64,000 nt of DNA from Ramlibacter alkalitolerans (GCF_016722765.1 NZ_JAEQND010000004.1:186001-250000); one strand, 5' to 3'; shown: positions 51,510 to 61,244, numbered from the stretch's first letter. Translations and numbers: made by a program. Notes: generated by a model from the sequence alone, not told the origin.

Positions 51510-52415
51510 TCAGCTGTCGCCCGGGCCGGACGGCGTGCTGCTGGTCCAGCGCACGCGGCCACCCGATTCGCGCGTGACCGAGCCGTTGGACCAGACCACG
51601 TGCTTGCCCGAGCGGCGGCCGTCGGCATCGCTGCCGCTGCCGGACCACTCGATGGTGCCCACGACGCTCGGCGCTTCCGGGGAGGTGCTCACGCGCTGCA
51701 CGGTGGCCTTGGGCAGCGCCGGCAGTTCCAGCTTGCCGCCTGCCAGGCGCTCCGCCTGGCGCGCACCGGCGCGCACGTTCTCGATGTGGCGCTGCGTCTC
51801 CACCGGCAGGTCGGGATGGCTGACGCCGTTCCAGCGCTCGCGCGCCGCGCTGGAGAGGTTGTAGTAGATCGAGATGCCTTCGCGCAGCCGCGCCGCGCGT
51901 TCGGCGCCGGCCAGCCGCAGGCCGTCGATGCGGCGGGCGCTCCACTGGCCTGCTTCCTTGAGCAGCCTGGCGGCGGCATGCACCGCCTCCACCGGATCGT
52001 TGACATTGCGCACCCCCAGCGCGCGGGCCGTGGCGGGCTCCAGCTGCGCCAGGCCTTCGCTGGTCACGCCGTTGCGGCCCATGCCGGCGCGCGGCACCCA
52101 GCTCGTTTCGGCGCTGATCACGCCGTACACGTCGCGCCAGTCCAGGCCGACCTCGGCCAGGCCGGCGCGTTCGGCCGCCGCGCGGGTGAGCAGCAGGCGC
52201 GAGCCGGGATCCGGCGTCTGCACTTCACGCTGGCCCACGCGCACGGTCACCCAGCGCAGCTGCGAACGCAGTCGTTCGTAGTACGAGTGCACGGCGGTGG
52301 TGGCCTCCGCGGACCCGGCGTGGGCCGCGACCGGGCAGGCCACGCTGGCTGCGATGCAGGCGACGGCCAGCGCGGACTGCGCGGCGAAACGGACGAACGA
52401 GGACGGGGTACGCAT
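51510..52415 (-). CDS. Exported lysozyme-like (transglycosylase-fold) protein
   Basis: Protein of 301 residues with a signal peptide ending in VACPVAAHAGS. The central 150 residues are closely related to the gene at 60337: [60 protein letters not shown]. The pattern of Glu in AETSW, GLAQLEP and the helical layout resembles soluble lytic transglycosylases, so E in AETSW may be catalytic; this is inference. The C-terminal 75 residues are a Ser/Gly-rich tail absent from the paralogue. Confidence 0.75.
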   Translation of the reverse strand: MRTPSSFVRFAAQSALAVACIAASVACPVAAHAGSAEATTAVHSYYERLRSQLRWVTVRVGQREVQTPDPGSRLLLTRAAAERAGLAEVGLDWRDVYGVISAETSWVPRAGMGRNGVTSEGLAQLEPATARALGVRNVNDPVEAVHAAARLLKEAGQWSARRIDGLRLAGAERAARLREGISIYYNLSSAARERWNGVSHPDLPVETQRHIENVRAGARQAERLAGGKLELPALPKATVQRVSTSPEAPSVVGTIEWSGSGSDADGRRSGKHVVWSNGSVTRESGGRVRWTSSTPSGPGDS

Positions 52416-52536
52416 GGCTCCTTTTCCTGACAGCCATGTCAGACCCGTCCCACACGCAAGGTTCAGGGCCGCGCCGTGAAAAGGACACGGAAACCGTGTC
52501 GGAGACGTCCGACAAGACGGAACGTCGCCGGCTGGC

Positions 52537-53565
52537 TCAGCCCTGGCCGAACTCCGCCCGCAGCATCCTGGCCGCCGCCACCATCGCGACCAGCTTGCCC
52601 TGCGCCACCTCGCGCGGCAGGTACTTCATGCCGCAGTCCGGCGCCAGGATCACGTTCTCCGGCGCGACATGCTCCAGCGCGCGCCGTACCCGGTCGGCGA
52701 CGATCTCCGGCGTCTCGACGTTCATGTCGTTGAGGTCGAGGCAGCCCACCAGCACCTGCTTGCCCTTCAGTTCGCGCAGCACGCGCGTATCCAGCTTCGA
52801 CTGCGCCGTCTCGATCGAGACCTGGCCGCAGCGGCAGCCCGCCAGCTCGGGCAGGAAGGAGTAGCCGTTGGGCTTCTCGTGCGTCACGAAGGCATAGCCG
52901 AAGCAGATGTGCACGCAGGTCGTGCCCTGCACGCCCTCCAGCGCGCGGTTGAGGGCCTGCAGCCCGTACTCGCGCGCCTTCTCCGGCCGCGCCTGCATGT
53001 AGGGCTCGTCGATCTGGACCACGTCGGCGCCGGCGGCGAACAGGTCCTTGATCTCCTCGTTCAGCGCCGCCGCGTAGTCCATCGCGGCTTCGGCCTCGCC
53101 CGGGTAGAAGTCGTTCTGCGCCTGCTGCAGCATCGTGAACGGGCCGGGCACGGTGATCTTGGTGCGGCGCGTGGTGTGGGCCTTGAGGAACTTCAGGTCC
53201 TGCACTTCGACCGGCCGCATCCGGCGGATCCGCCCCACGATGCGCGGCACCGGGTTGGGCAGCCCGGCGCGGCCCATCATCACGCCGGGGTTGTCCAGGT
53301 CGACGCCCTCCAGGGCCGTGGCGAAGCGGTTGGAATAGCTTTCGCGCCGGATCTCGCCGTCGGAGACGATGTCCAGGCCCGCCTCTTCCTGCCAGCGGAT
53401 CGCCAGCAGCGTCGCGTCGTCCTGCGCCTGCGCCAGGTACGGCTCGGGAACGCGCCAGAGTTCGCTGGCGCGCACGCGCGGAGGCAGCCGGCCGGTCAGC
53501 TTCTGCCGGTCGATGAGCCAGTCGGGTTGCGGATAACTGCCGACGATGGTGGTGGGAAAGAGCAT
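52537..53565 (-). CDS. MetE-like (cobalamin-independent methionine synthase family) protein
   Basis: Protein of 342 residues equivalent to the C-terminal catalytic half of MetE. It has TTIVGSYPQPDWL, VSDGEIRRESYSNRF, TKITVPGPFTMLQQ, VVQIDEPYMQARPEKA and the zinc ligands in CVHICFGYAF and APDCGMKYLPREVA. The N-terminal MetE half, which binds folate, is absent. Such stand-alone cores are common in Betaproteobacteria and may use a different methyl donor or substrate. Located upstream of an MFS gene in the same direction. Confidence 0.88.
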   Translation of the reverse strand: MLFPTTIVGSYPQPDWLIDRQKLTGRLPPRVRASELWRVPEPYLAQAQDDATLLAIRWQEEAGLDIVSDGEIRRESYSNRFATALEGVDLDNPGVMMGRAGLPNPVPRIVGRIRRMRPVEVQDLKFLKAHTTRRTKITVPGPFTMLQQAQNDFYPGEAEAAMDYAAALNEEIKDLFAAGADVVQIDEPYMQARPEKAREYGLQALNRALEGVQGTTCVHICFGYAFVTHEKPNGYSFLPELAGCRCGQVSIETAQSKLDTRVLRELKGKQVLVGCLDLNDMNVETPEIVADRVRRALEHVAPENVILAPDCGMKYLPREVAQGKLVAMVAAARMLRAEFGQG

Positions 53566-53612
53566 GCGGCGCAATCTGGCACAGCGGTGCCCGGGCCGCA
53601 AGGGGGACGCAG

Positions 53613-54713
53613 CTAGTTGCGCCTCCGCCCGGCGTACACCCCGCCCACCCCCATCAAGGTCGCGATGGCCCAGAACAGCGGCGCCAGCCCCAGCGCGCTG
53701 CTGAAGACCCCGACGCCCAGCGGCAGTACCGTCTGGCCCAGGCCGATCATGGCCATGCGCAGGCCGACGGCCTCGCCGGTGCGCTCCGGCGGCGCGGTCA
53801 CGTGCAGGAGGCTCATGATCACGGGCTGACCGCAGCCGAGCACGGCCCCGAGCACCACGGCCAGCGGCAGCATGGTGCCCAGCGTGCGGCAGAACGGGAA
53901 GGCGAGGTAGCCCAGGCCCGACAGGGCCAGCGCGGTGCCGATCAGCGGCCACTCGCCGAGCCGCCGGCTGATCCAGGGCAGTGCCAGCCGCACCGAGGCG
54001 CTGCCGATGCCGAAGCCGCCGGCCACCAGCCCGATGGCCGTGGCCGTGAGGCCGCTGCGGGCCCCGTGCAGCGGCACCAGGAAGGTGAACAGGTCCCACC
54101 CGGCCGCCACCAGCGTGCTCACGACCAGGACGGCGCGCAGGGGCGGCAGCCGCAGCAGGTCCATGACGGCGGTCTTGCCGGTCCGCGCCGAGGGCTCCGG
54201 CCGGGAGACGGTGGGCGCCCGCCACAGCAGCGCGCCGGCGACCACCGGCAGCATGGCCAGCAGGGCGAAGGTCATGGCATAGCCCACGCGGTCGATGCCG
54301 GCGCCGGCCAGCATCGGCCCGAACAGCGCGGACAGCGAGTAGCCGACGGCGGTCAGGCCGAAGGCGCGCGTGCGACCGGCCACGCCCGCGACATGGCCGA
54401 TCGCATGGTTGATGGCCACGTTCACCACGATGAAGGACGTGCCCACGACGACGGTGCCCAGCGCGAGGCCGGACAGCGACTGCAGGGAGGCGATGACGAG
54501 CTCGCCGGCGATGAGCGCGAGCAGCGCGACCAGCGTCGGGCGCCGGTAGCCGACGCGGTCCACCCAGCGGCCGATGTGGGCGGCCGTGAAGGTCGGCACC
54601 AGCATCAGCAGGCTCATGAGGATGCCGACCGTGAGCACGGAGCCGCCCAGGTGCAGTGCCTGCAGCGAGATGGCGAGCCGGGCGCCGGCAAAGCTGGCAT
54701 GGGCGACGACCAC
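53613..54713 (-). CDS. MFS transporter
   Basis: Membrane transporter of at least 366 residues with about eleven to twelve hydrophobic segments and the MFS loop 2-3 motif GRWVDRVGYRRPTL. The first helix seems cut by the GTG start at 54713: the frame continues upstream (LRLILLVVVAHASF) to a stop near 54817, with no ATG, GTG or TTG. Real initiation may therefore be at a rarer codon or the first helix begins at the GTG. Substrate unknown. Downstream gene is the MetE-like enzyme. Confidence 0.82.
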   Translation of the reverse strand: MVVAHASFAGARLAISLQALHLGGSVLTVGILMSLLMLVPTFTAAHIGRWVDRVGYRRPTLVALLALIAGELVIASLQSLSGLALGTVVVGTSFIVVNVAINHAIGHVAGVAGRTRAFGLTAVGYSLSALFGPMLAGAGIDRVGYAMTFALLAMLPVVAGALLWRAPTVSRPEPSARTGKTAVMDLLRLPPLRAVLVVSTLVAAGWDLFTFLVPLHGARSGLTATAIGLVAGGFGIGSASVRLALPWISRRLGEWPLIGTALALSGLGYLAFPFCRTLGTMLPLAVVLGAVLGCGQPVIMSLLHVTAPPERTGEAVGLRMAMIGLGQTVLPLGVGVFSSALGLAPLFWAIATLMGVGGVYAGRRRN

Positions 54714-54895
54714 CAGCAGGATCAGGCGCAGGGGGGAAGCGGGAGGGGAAATTTCAGCCGGACGGGAGCGGGACGACGGCGCCGATGTTAACTTGGCACG
54801 CGGTCCATCGTCGGCGGACTACAGAAGCTTCGTCCCTTTGCCGCGGTATGGCGCCGGGTCGCTGGGTAGAGTTGCGCGGGAAGGACAAAGCACCC

Positions 54896-56338
54896 ATGCC
54901 CTCTTCCACCAAGAACAAGGACCTCCGGCTAGCCATCCTCGTGGCCGCGGTGGTCGCCGCGGCCGGCCTGGTGCCGCTCGCGTACCACTACGGGAACGCC
55001 CACCGGGCCGCGGCCCCTCCCACGCAGGTGGCAGGCGCGCCTGCGCCGGCCGCCCCGGCCGAGACCGAAGCGGCCCCGCCGGCGCCGCCCGGCGCCGAAG
55101 TGGTCCCGCCGGAGGAGGCCGAGAGCGATCGCGGCCCGGCATCGGCCACGCCTGCGGGCCCCGCCATGTCCTTCGGCCGGGCCGCGGGCCTGCACCTGAC
55201 GCCCGATCCGCTGCACCTCAGTGCAAGCGCCGCCCTGGTGATGGACCAGGACACCGGCCAGGTGCTGGCGCAGAAGAACCAGGACGCCGTGCTGCCGATG
55301 GCCTCGCTCACCAAGCTGATGACGACGCTGCTGGTGCTGGAGGCGAAGCAGCCGATGGACGAAGTCCTCACCATCACCGAGGACGACGTGGACAACGAGC
55401 GCCACAGCCGCTCGCGCCTGAAGGTGGGCACCCAGCTCACGCGCGAGGAGGCGCTGCGCCTGGCCCTGATGTCGAGCGAGAACCGCGCCGCCCACGCGCT
55501 CGCCCGCGCCTATCCCGGCGGGATGCCCAAGTTGCTGGAGGCGATGAACGCGCGGGCCAAGGTGCTGGGCATGGCCAGCACCACCTACGTCGATCCGACC
55601 GGCCTGTCGAACCGCAACCAGTCCACCGCGCACGACCTGGCGCTGCTGGTGGCCGAGGCCTCGAAGAACCCGGTGATCCGCGAGTTCTCCACGACGCCGA
55701 CGCACCTGGCCTCGCTCAATGGCCGCACGCTGCAATACCGCAATTCCAACCGGCTGGTGCGCAGCGACAGCTCGGGTTGGGACATCGAGCTGCAGAAGAC
55801 CGGCTACATCGTCGAGGCGGGCCGTTGCCTGACCATGCTCGCCAAGGTCGGCGGCCACAACCTGATCATGGTGCTGCTGGACTCCGGCAGCAACTCGACC
55901 CGGCTGACCGATGCGCAGCACCTGCGCAAATGGGTCGTGGCGCAGAACGGCTGGGAGGATGCGCCGGTGCTTGCGAAGGCACCTGCGCCGGCGCCGCGGG
56001 CGACGGTGGCGGCGAAGGAACGGCCGGCCAAGTCCGTGAAGCTCGCGGCGGCCAAGGCGCACAAGGCGAAGAAGGGGCACAAGGCAGGCAAGGAGAGCCC
56101 GGACGAGGAGAAGCTCGCCGCCGCCAAGGACCGCCCGGGCAAGGCCGAGAAGCTCGCGGCGGCCAAGGCGAAGAAGGCGGAAAAGGCCGAGAAGGCCTCG
56201 AACCGGAAGGCCGCCAAGGAGCCCACCGAAGTCGCCGCCACCAAGAAGCCGCATTCATCGACCGAAAAGGCGGATGTGGCGAAGAAGGGCGGGCGCGTGA
56301 GCAAGACCTACGCGGCCCGGACGGAACATAAGGGCTAA
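54896..56338 (+). CDS. pbpG: D-alanyl-D-alanine endopeptidase, PBP7 type, with Lys/Ala-rich tail
   Basis: Serine peptidase of 480 residues acting on peptidoglycan. An N-terminal membrane anchor or uncleaved signal (LRLAILVAAVVAAAGLVPLA) and a Pro/Ala linker precede the penicillin-binding domain: S137-x-x-K140 (MASLTKLM), S194-E-N196 and K301-T-G303. Residues about 345-480 are a Lys/Ala-rich tail (AAKAKKAEKAEKAS) resembling histone H1-like repeats, which PBP7 does not normally have. The tail may bind anionic polymers such as cell-wall material. ATG 54896 is the start that gives a proper leader. Confidence 0.88.
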   Translation: MPSSTKNKDLRLAILVAAVVAAAGLVPLAYHYGNAHRAAAPPTQVAGAPAPAAPAETEAAPPAPPGAEVVPPEEAESDRGPASATPAGPAMSFGRAAGLHLTPDPLHLSASAALVMDQDTGQVLAQKNQDAVLPMASLTKLMTTLLVLEAKQPMDEVLTITEDDVDNERHSRSRLKVGTQLTREEALRLALMSSENRAAHALARAYPGGMPKLLEAMNARAKVLGMASTTYVDPTGLSNRNQSTAHDLALLVAEASKNPVIREFSTTPTHLASLNGRTLQYRNSNRLVRSDSSGWDIELQKTGYIVEAGRCLTMLAKVGGHNLIMVLLDSGSNSTRLTDAQHLRKWVVAQNGWEDAPVLAKAPAPAPRATVAAKERPAKSVKLAAAKAHKAKKGHKAGKESPDEEKLAAAKDRPGKAEKLAAAKAKKAEKAEKASNRKAAKEPTEVAATKKPHSSTEKADVAKKGGRVSKTYAARTEHKG

Positions 56339-56465
56339 GGCAAGCGCCTTAGGCGCGGGGCTGAGCGGAACTCCCCTATTCCCGCTGCGCGCAGGCGTGC
56401 TCGACACTGGAATCGCAAAGCGGCCCAAGCGCGTGCGTCAAACGCGCGGCCGTGGGGGAGAAGCG

Positions 56466-56726
56466 ATGATTCCAGTCAAGACGACCGCCGGCCAGCAGGT
56501 CCTGAAGGACCGCTCCATCAAGCTGACGCCGCGCCAGCGCGCGGCGCTGATCCTGATCGACGGCAAGCGCAGCCTGGTGGACGTGCTGCAGGCCACGAGC
56601 GCCGCCGGCATCGACCGCGGCGACCTCGAACGCCTGTTCCACCTCGAACTCGTCTCGGCCACCGGCGACGGCACGGGCTCGCTCGGCACCGAACCGACGC
56701 AGGCCTCGCCCCTCGGAGAGGAGTGA
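56466..56726 (+). CDS. Small conserved protein of unknown function
   Basis: Protein of 86 residues, no signal peptide or membrane helix. Residues 12-65 are predicted helical (VLKDRSIKLTPRQRAALILI, GKRSLVDVLQATSAAGIDRG, DLERLFHLELV), reminiscent of a small winged-helix or PilZ-adjacent module, and the C-terminus is a low-complexity Gly/Thr/Pro tail. A GGGGAGAAGCG ribosome site precedes the ATG. Convergent with the DegP-like gene 19 bp downstream. Function unknown. Confidence 0.72.
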   Translation: MIPVKTTAGQQVLKDRSIKLTPRQRAALILIDGKRSLVDVLQATSAAGIDRGDLERLFHLELVSATGDGTGSLGTEPTQASPLGEE

Positions 56727-56745
56727 GGCCCCGGGGCTGTTCGCG

Positions 56746-58200
56746 TCAGCCGATGCGGATCGGCACGAAGATCTTGTCTTCGCCGCGCTGGATCAGCAGC
56801 GCGACGGACTTGCTCGACTTGCCCACCGCGGCCTTGACCTGATCCGGCGTGGTCACCGGGGTGCCGTTGACCGCCAGCACCACGTCGCCGGGTTCCACGC
56901 CCGCGGCTTCCGCCGGGCCGCTCACGTCGGCGACGACGACACCGGTGCGCAAGCCGCTCTCGGCCTTTTCCTCCGGCGCCAGCGGCCGCAGCGCGAGGCC
57001 CAGGCGCGCGCCCTCGCCCGAATCGGGCGTGGCAGCCGCGGCCACCTTGTCGTTGCTGCTGCGGGCCAGTTCGGCCGTCACCTGCACCTTCTTGCCTTGC
57101 CGCCACACTTCCATCGCCAGCCGGTCGCCGGGCGCGGACAGGCCCACGATGGCGGGCAGGTCGCCGGAGGACACGATCGGCCGCCCGTTGGCGGAGCGGA
57201 TCACGTCCCCCGCCTGGAGGCCGGCGCGTTCGGCGGGGCTGTTCTTCTCCACGTTCGCCACCAGCGCGCCTTCCGGGCGTTCGAGGCCGAAGGAGTCGGC
57301 CAGCGACTGGTTCACTTCCTGCACCGCGACCCCGAGCCTGGCGTGTTCGACCTTGCCGTGGGCCACGATCTGGTCCTTGATCTTCACCGCCAGGTCGATC
57401 GGGATCGCGAACGACACGCCCTGGTAGCCGCCGGACTGGCTGTAGATCTGCGAGTTGATGCCGACGACCTCGCCGCGCGCGTTGAACAGCGGGCCGCCGG
57501 AGTTGCCGGGGTTCACCGCGACGTCGGTCTGGATGAAGGGCACGGCGCTGTCATCGGGCAGCGAGCGGCCCTTGGCGCTCACCACGCCGGCGGTCACGGT
57601 GTTCTCGAAACCGAAGGGCGAGCCGATCGCCAGCACCCATTCGCCCGGACGCAGCGCTTCGGCGCTGCCCATCGAGACGACGGGCAGGTTGCCGGCATTG
57701 ATCTTCAGCACCGCGACGTCGGTCTTCGGGTCGCTGCCCAGGACCTTGGCGCGGAACTCGCGGCGGTCGGTGAGCTTCACCGTCACGTCCGTCGCATCCT
57801 TCACGACGTGGGCGTTGGTCAGGATGATGCCGTCGGCGCCGACGATGAAGCCGGAGCCCTGGCCGCGCACCGGCACGTCACGCGGTCGCACGCCGCGCTG
57901 GAACTGGCGGAAGAATTCGAGCGGGTCGCTCATGTCGGGCGAGGCCTGCGCGTGCCCGGTGACGCTGATGTTCACCACGGCGGGGCCGTAGCGCTGCGTG
58001 ATCAGCGGGAAGTCCGGCATCACCACGCTGCCGGCACCGGGCGTGGGGGAAGCGACGCTGGGCGGGGCCATCGGCGCCAGCACGGCGGCCGTGGCGGGGG
58101 TGGAGGCATGGTGCACCGCCTCGACGGCGGCGCCACCGACGATGCCGGCACCCAGCAGGGCCAGCACCAGCGGAGCGGATTTCAGGTTGACGTTCTTCAT
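56746..58200 (-). CDS. DegP/HtrA-family periplasmic serine endopeptidase
   Basis: Envelope quality-control protease of 484 residues. A signal/anchor segment (APLVLALLGAGIVGGAAVEA) is followed by a trypsin-like domain with triad H131 (LTNAHVV), D161 (KTDVAVLKI) and S234 (GNSGGPL), then two PDZ domains (about 270-360 and 385-480). Both PDZ domains and the Do-family layout indicate DegQ/MucD. It lies upstream of the two-component genes read in the same direction, 61 bp from the kinase end, consistent with stress regulation. Confidence 0.93.
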   Translation of the reverse strand: MKNVNLKSAPLVLALLGAGIVGGAAVEAVHHASTPATAAVLAPMAPPSVASPTPGAGSVVMPDFPLITQRYGPAVVNISVTGHAQASPDMSDPLEFFRQFQRGVRPRDVPVRGQGSGFIVGADGIILTNAHVVKDATDVTVKLTDRREFRAKVLGSDPKTDVAVLKINAGNLPVVSMGSAEALRPGEWVLAIGSPFGFENTVTAGVVSAKGRSLPDDSAVPFIQTDVAVNPGNSGGPLFNARGEVVGINSQIYSQSGGYQGVSFAIPIDLAVKIKDQIVAHGKVEHARLGVAVQEVNQSLADSFGLERPEGALVANVEKNSPAERAGLQAGDVIRSANGRPIVSSGDLPAIVGLSAPGDRLAMEVWRQGKKVQVTAELARSSNDKVAAAATPDSGEGARLGLALRPLAPEEKAESGLRTGVVVADVSGPAEAAGVEPGDVVLAVNGTPVTTPDQVKAAVGKSSKSVALLIQRGEDKIFVPIRIG

Positions 58201-58261
58201 GGACGGGGTTCCTCGTGAGTTCCGGACCCCTGCAATGTGCGGCCGCTGCCTTAGAACAGGC

Positions 58262-59569
58262 TTAAGGTGCCTGGGCGGGAAAGCGCAGCTCGAAGCGGGC
58301 CCCGCCCAGCGTCGGCGATGGCACCAGGCGCACCTGCGCCCCCAGCCGTTCAGCCACCGTGCGCACGATGGCCAGGCCCAGCCCGCTGCCCGCCGCGTCG
58401 GTGCCGGGCACGCGGTAGAAGCGGTCGAACACGCGCTCCCGATCGGCCTCGGGCACGCCGGGGCCGCTGTCGTCCACCGCGAGCCAGGCGCCTTGCGCAT
58501 CGCGTCCGATGCCGATGTCGATGCGGCCGCCGGCCGGCGTGTACTTGATCGCGTTATCGAGCAGGTTGCGCAGGATGAGGTGCAGCGATTCGCGCGGGGC
58601 CTGCACCACCACCGCCTCGCTGGTGGCCAGCCCCAGGTCCAGTTGCTTCGCGTGCGCCGTCGGCAGCAGCGCGGACACGCACTGGCGGGCGAGTTCCTCC
58701 AGGTCCACCGGCTCGCCCTCACCCTCGGCCGCGCCTTCCTGCCGCGCCAGCGCGAGCAGCTGTTCGACCAGCGCGATGGAGCGCTCGATGCCGGCACCGA
58801 GCTGCTGGGTGGCGGCGCGCCGTGCCTCTTCGTCGCGCGCGCGTTCGGCGGCCTGCAGCTGCAGCTTCAGCGCGGTGAGCGGCGAACGCAGTTCGTGCGC
58901 CGCATCGGCCACGAAGTGCTGCTGCGCCTCCAGCGTGTCCTGCACGCGTGCGAACAAGGCGTTGAGCTCGCTCACCAGCGGCTGGACTTCCTCCGGCACG
59001 CCTTCGGCGCTGAGCGGCGAGAGATCGCGCGCGGCCCTTGCGGCCACCTGGCGCCGCATGCGGGCCAGCGGCGCGAGCGAACCGCCGATCACTGCGCCGA
59101 CGGCCAGCATCAGCAGCGGCGCCAGCAGCAGCACCGGCGTGACCGCCTTCGCCGCCAGTCCGCGCGCCCGCACCTCGCGTGCATCGAGGTCCTGCGCGAT
59201 CTGGATCGTGTGCTCCGGCGTCTGCAGCGTGTAGATGCGCAGGCGGATGCCGTTGATGCGCGAATCGGAGAAGCCCAGCACGGCCTGCGAGGGCAGCTCG
59301 CGGCCGTTGGAGCGGTAGATGGTCGAGCCGTCGGCGCCCCACACCTGCACCGAGTACTCGGAATCGTCGTCGCCCGGCGCGAAGGGCACGCCGCCATGCA
59401 CCGAACGGGCCACCTCCTCCAGGTGGAAGTCGAACATGCGATCGGCTTCGCGCAGGGCGGAGCGGTAGGCACTCGCCGCCTGCAGCATGGTGACGACGCC
59501 GATCGCCGCCAGCACCAGCCACATCAGCCGGCGGCGCAGCGACCACGAAGCGGCCGCCTGCACCTTCAC
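58262..59569 (-). CDS. Membrane sensor histidine kinase, QseC/TctE type
   Basis: Kinase of 435 residues. Transmembrane helix 1 (LMWLVLAAIGVVTMLQAASA), a short periplasmic domain (35-140), helix 2 (VTPVLLLAPLLMLAVGAVIG), HAMP, dimerisation domain with phospho-histidine H226 (DAAHELRSPLTALKL) and ATPase domain (RNLLDNAIKYTP, DDSGPGVPE, GSGLGLAIVRTV). The start GTG at 59569 overlaps the stop of the response regulator (GTGA). Probably senses an envelope signal. Confidence 0.92.
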   Translation of the reverse strand: MKVQAAASWSLRRRLMWLVLAAIGVVTMLQAASAYRSALREADRMFDFHLEEVARSVHGGVPFAPGDDDSEYSVQVWGADGSTIYRSNGRELPSQAVLGFSDSRINGIRLRIYTLQTPEHTIQIAQDLDAREVRARGLAAKAVTPVLLLAPLLMLAVGAVIGGSLAPLARMRRQVAARAARDLSPLSAEGVPEEVQPLVSELNALFARVQDTLEAQQHFVADAAHELRSPLTALKLQLQAAERARDEEARRAATQQLGAGIERSIALVEQLLALARQEGAAEGEGEPVDLEELARQCVSALLPTAHAKQLDLGLATSEAVVVQAPRESLHLILRNLLDNAIKYTPAGGRIDIGIGRDAQGAWLAVDDSGPGVPEADRERVFDRFYRVPGTDAAGSGLGLAIVRTVAERLGAQVRLVPSPTLGGARFELRFPAQAP

Positions 59570-60225
59570 TCCCGCGGCACGACGTAGCCGAGGCCGCGCA
59601 CCGTGCGGATGAAATCGGCCCCGAGCTTCTTGCGCAGGCCGTGCACGTACACCTCCACCGCGTTGCTGCTGATGTCGTCCTTCCAGCCATAGAGCTTCTG
59701 TTCCAGCTGCGCGCGCGAGAACACCACGCCCGGCCGCTGCAGCATCGGCTCGAGCAGCGCCCATTCGCGCGGCGACAGCGCCAGCGGCTGGCCGTTCAGG
59801 CGTGCTTCGCGCGTGGCCGGATTGAGCTCCACGCCGTTGTGGCTGATCACCGGCTCGCCGCGCCCGGCACTGCGCCGGAGCAAGGCGCGCACCCGCGCCA
59901 GCAGTTCATCGGTGTCGTAGGGCTTCACGATGTAATCGTCGGCCCCGGCATCGAGGCCCGCCACGCGGTCGCCGATCGCATCGCGCGCCGTCGCCACCAG
60001 CACGGGCACCGCGTCGCGGCGCCCGCGCAAGCTGCGCAGCACCTGCAGGCCATCGGCCTTCGGCAGGCCCAGATCGAGCAGGACCAGGTCGTACTGCTCA
60101 GCCAGCAGCGCCGCATCGGCGGCCTCGCCGTCGCGCACCCAGTCGACCGCGTAGTGCTCGGAGCGCAGCACATCGAGCACGGCCTTGCCGATCATCGTGT
60201 CATCTTCCACAAGTAGCAGGCGCAT
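59566..60225 (-). CDS. OmpR-family response regulator, QseB/TctD type
   Basis: Regulator of 219 residues with receiver domain (acidic EDD at 7-9, phospho-acceptor D51, [23 protein letters not shown]) and a winged-helix DNA-binding domain ([54 protein letters not shown]). Cotranslated with the kinase through GTGA. Divergent from the lysozyme-like gene at 60337, which shares its upstream region and is a possible target. Confidence 0.95.
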   Translation of the reverse strand: MRLLLVEDDTMIGKAVLDVLRSEHYAVDWVRDGEAADAALLAEQYDLVLLDLGLPKADGLQVLRSLRGRRDAVPVLVATARDAIGDRVAGLDAGADDYIVKPYDTDELLARVRALLRRSAGRGEPVISHNGVELNPATREARLNGQPLALSPREWALLEPMLQRPGVVFSRAQLEQKLYGWKDDISSNAVEVYVHGLRKKLGADFIRTVRGLGYVVPRE

Positions 60226-60336
60226 GTCGGACGAAGCTTACCCCGGGATGTAACAACGCAGACTCAGCGGCGAACTTCGGGCTGTCGCACCCCTCTATCA
60301 GTGGTCTCCTACAAACAGCCCAGTACTTACTCCGAC

Positions 60337-61200
60337 ATGCAACGTATCACTGCCTCTACCGTCTGGTCCGTCACCGCCATCGCCCTGGTTGCCGGTGCCG
60401 CCACGCTGTCGAGCCACGTGACTCCGTCCGCTCCCGCCGCGGACGCGGACGTGGCCGGCGCCCCCGTCGCCACGGGCCGGATCGCTGGCGCTGCCCAGGC
60501 CGCCACGAGCGCCGCTGCCGCCGTCGCCAAGAGCACTGCTGCCGTCACGACCAGCGCCGCCGAAGCCGTCGCTGCCGTCGCGGCCAAGAGCCCCGCCGTG
60601 CCGCCCGCCATCCGCGCGGCCACCGCCTTTGCCGTCACCTCCGACAAGGAACTGCGCCAGCGCATCAAGTGGGTTCCCGTGCGCTGGGGCGGCGAGAAGA
60701 CGAAGACGCTGGACGACGAGTCGCGCCTGCTGCTGGCCGCGGCCGCTGCCGAACGCGCGGGCCTGGACGAAGTCGGCCTCTCCTTCGAGGACGTCTACGG
60801 CGTGATCGACGCCGAGACCTCCTGGGTGCCGCGCAAGGGCAAGGGCCGCAACGGCGTGACCAGCCACGGCCTGGCGCAGTTCGAGCCGCGCACGGCCAAG
60901 GGCTACGGCCTGAAGAACCCGAGCGACCCGGTGCAGGCCGTGTTCGCCGCGGCGCTGTACATGAAGGACGGCGCCGAGTGGGCCGCCGACAAGGTCGCGC
61001 ACCTGCCGCTCACCCCCGAGCAGCGCGCCGCGAAGATCCGCGAAGGCGTGTCGGTGTACTACAACCTGTCGATCCGCGGCCGCAACAAGTGGGACGGCCT
61101 CAACACGGCGCAGCTGCCGGTCGAGACCCAGCGCCACATCCGCAACGTGCGCGCCGGCGCCGAGAAGGCCTCGGACCTCGCCGAAGAGATCCTGAGCTGA
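60337..61200 (+). CDS. Exported lysozyme-like (transglycosylase-fold) protein
   Basis: Protein of 287 residues. A signal peptide ([17 protein letters not shown]) is followed by an Ala-rich region (45-95), then the conserved domain shared with the gene at 51510: [97 protein letters not shown]. The glutamate in AETSW is a candidate catalytic acid as in lytic transglycosylases. It ends in a strong terminator. Start ATG 60337 begins the signal peptide. Confidence 0.78.
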   Translation: MQRITASTVWSVTAIALVAGAATLSSHVTPSAPAADADVAGAPVATGRIAGAAQAATSAAAAVAKSTAAVTTSAAEAVAAVAAKSPAVPPAIRAATAFAVTSDKELRQRIKWVPVRWGGEKTKTLDDESRLLLAAAAAERAGLDEVGLSFEDVYGVIDAETSWVPRKGKGRNGVTSHGLAQFEPRTAKGYGLKNPSDPVQAVFAAALYMKDGAEWAADKVAHLPLTPEQRAAKIREGVSVYYNLSIRGRNKWDGLNTAQLPVETQRHIRNVRAGAEKASDLAEEILS

Positions 61201-61220
61201 GCCACCGCCCAGCCACGACG

Positions 61221-61244
61221 ACGCCACCTTCGGGTGGCGTTTTT
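61221..61244 (+). terminator. Rho-independent terminator after the lysozyme-like gene
   Basis: Perfect 8-bp stem ACGCCACC/GGTGGCGT with a stable TTCG tetraloop, followed by T-rich sequence, 20 bp after the stop codon. Confidence 0.9.
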
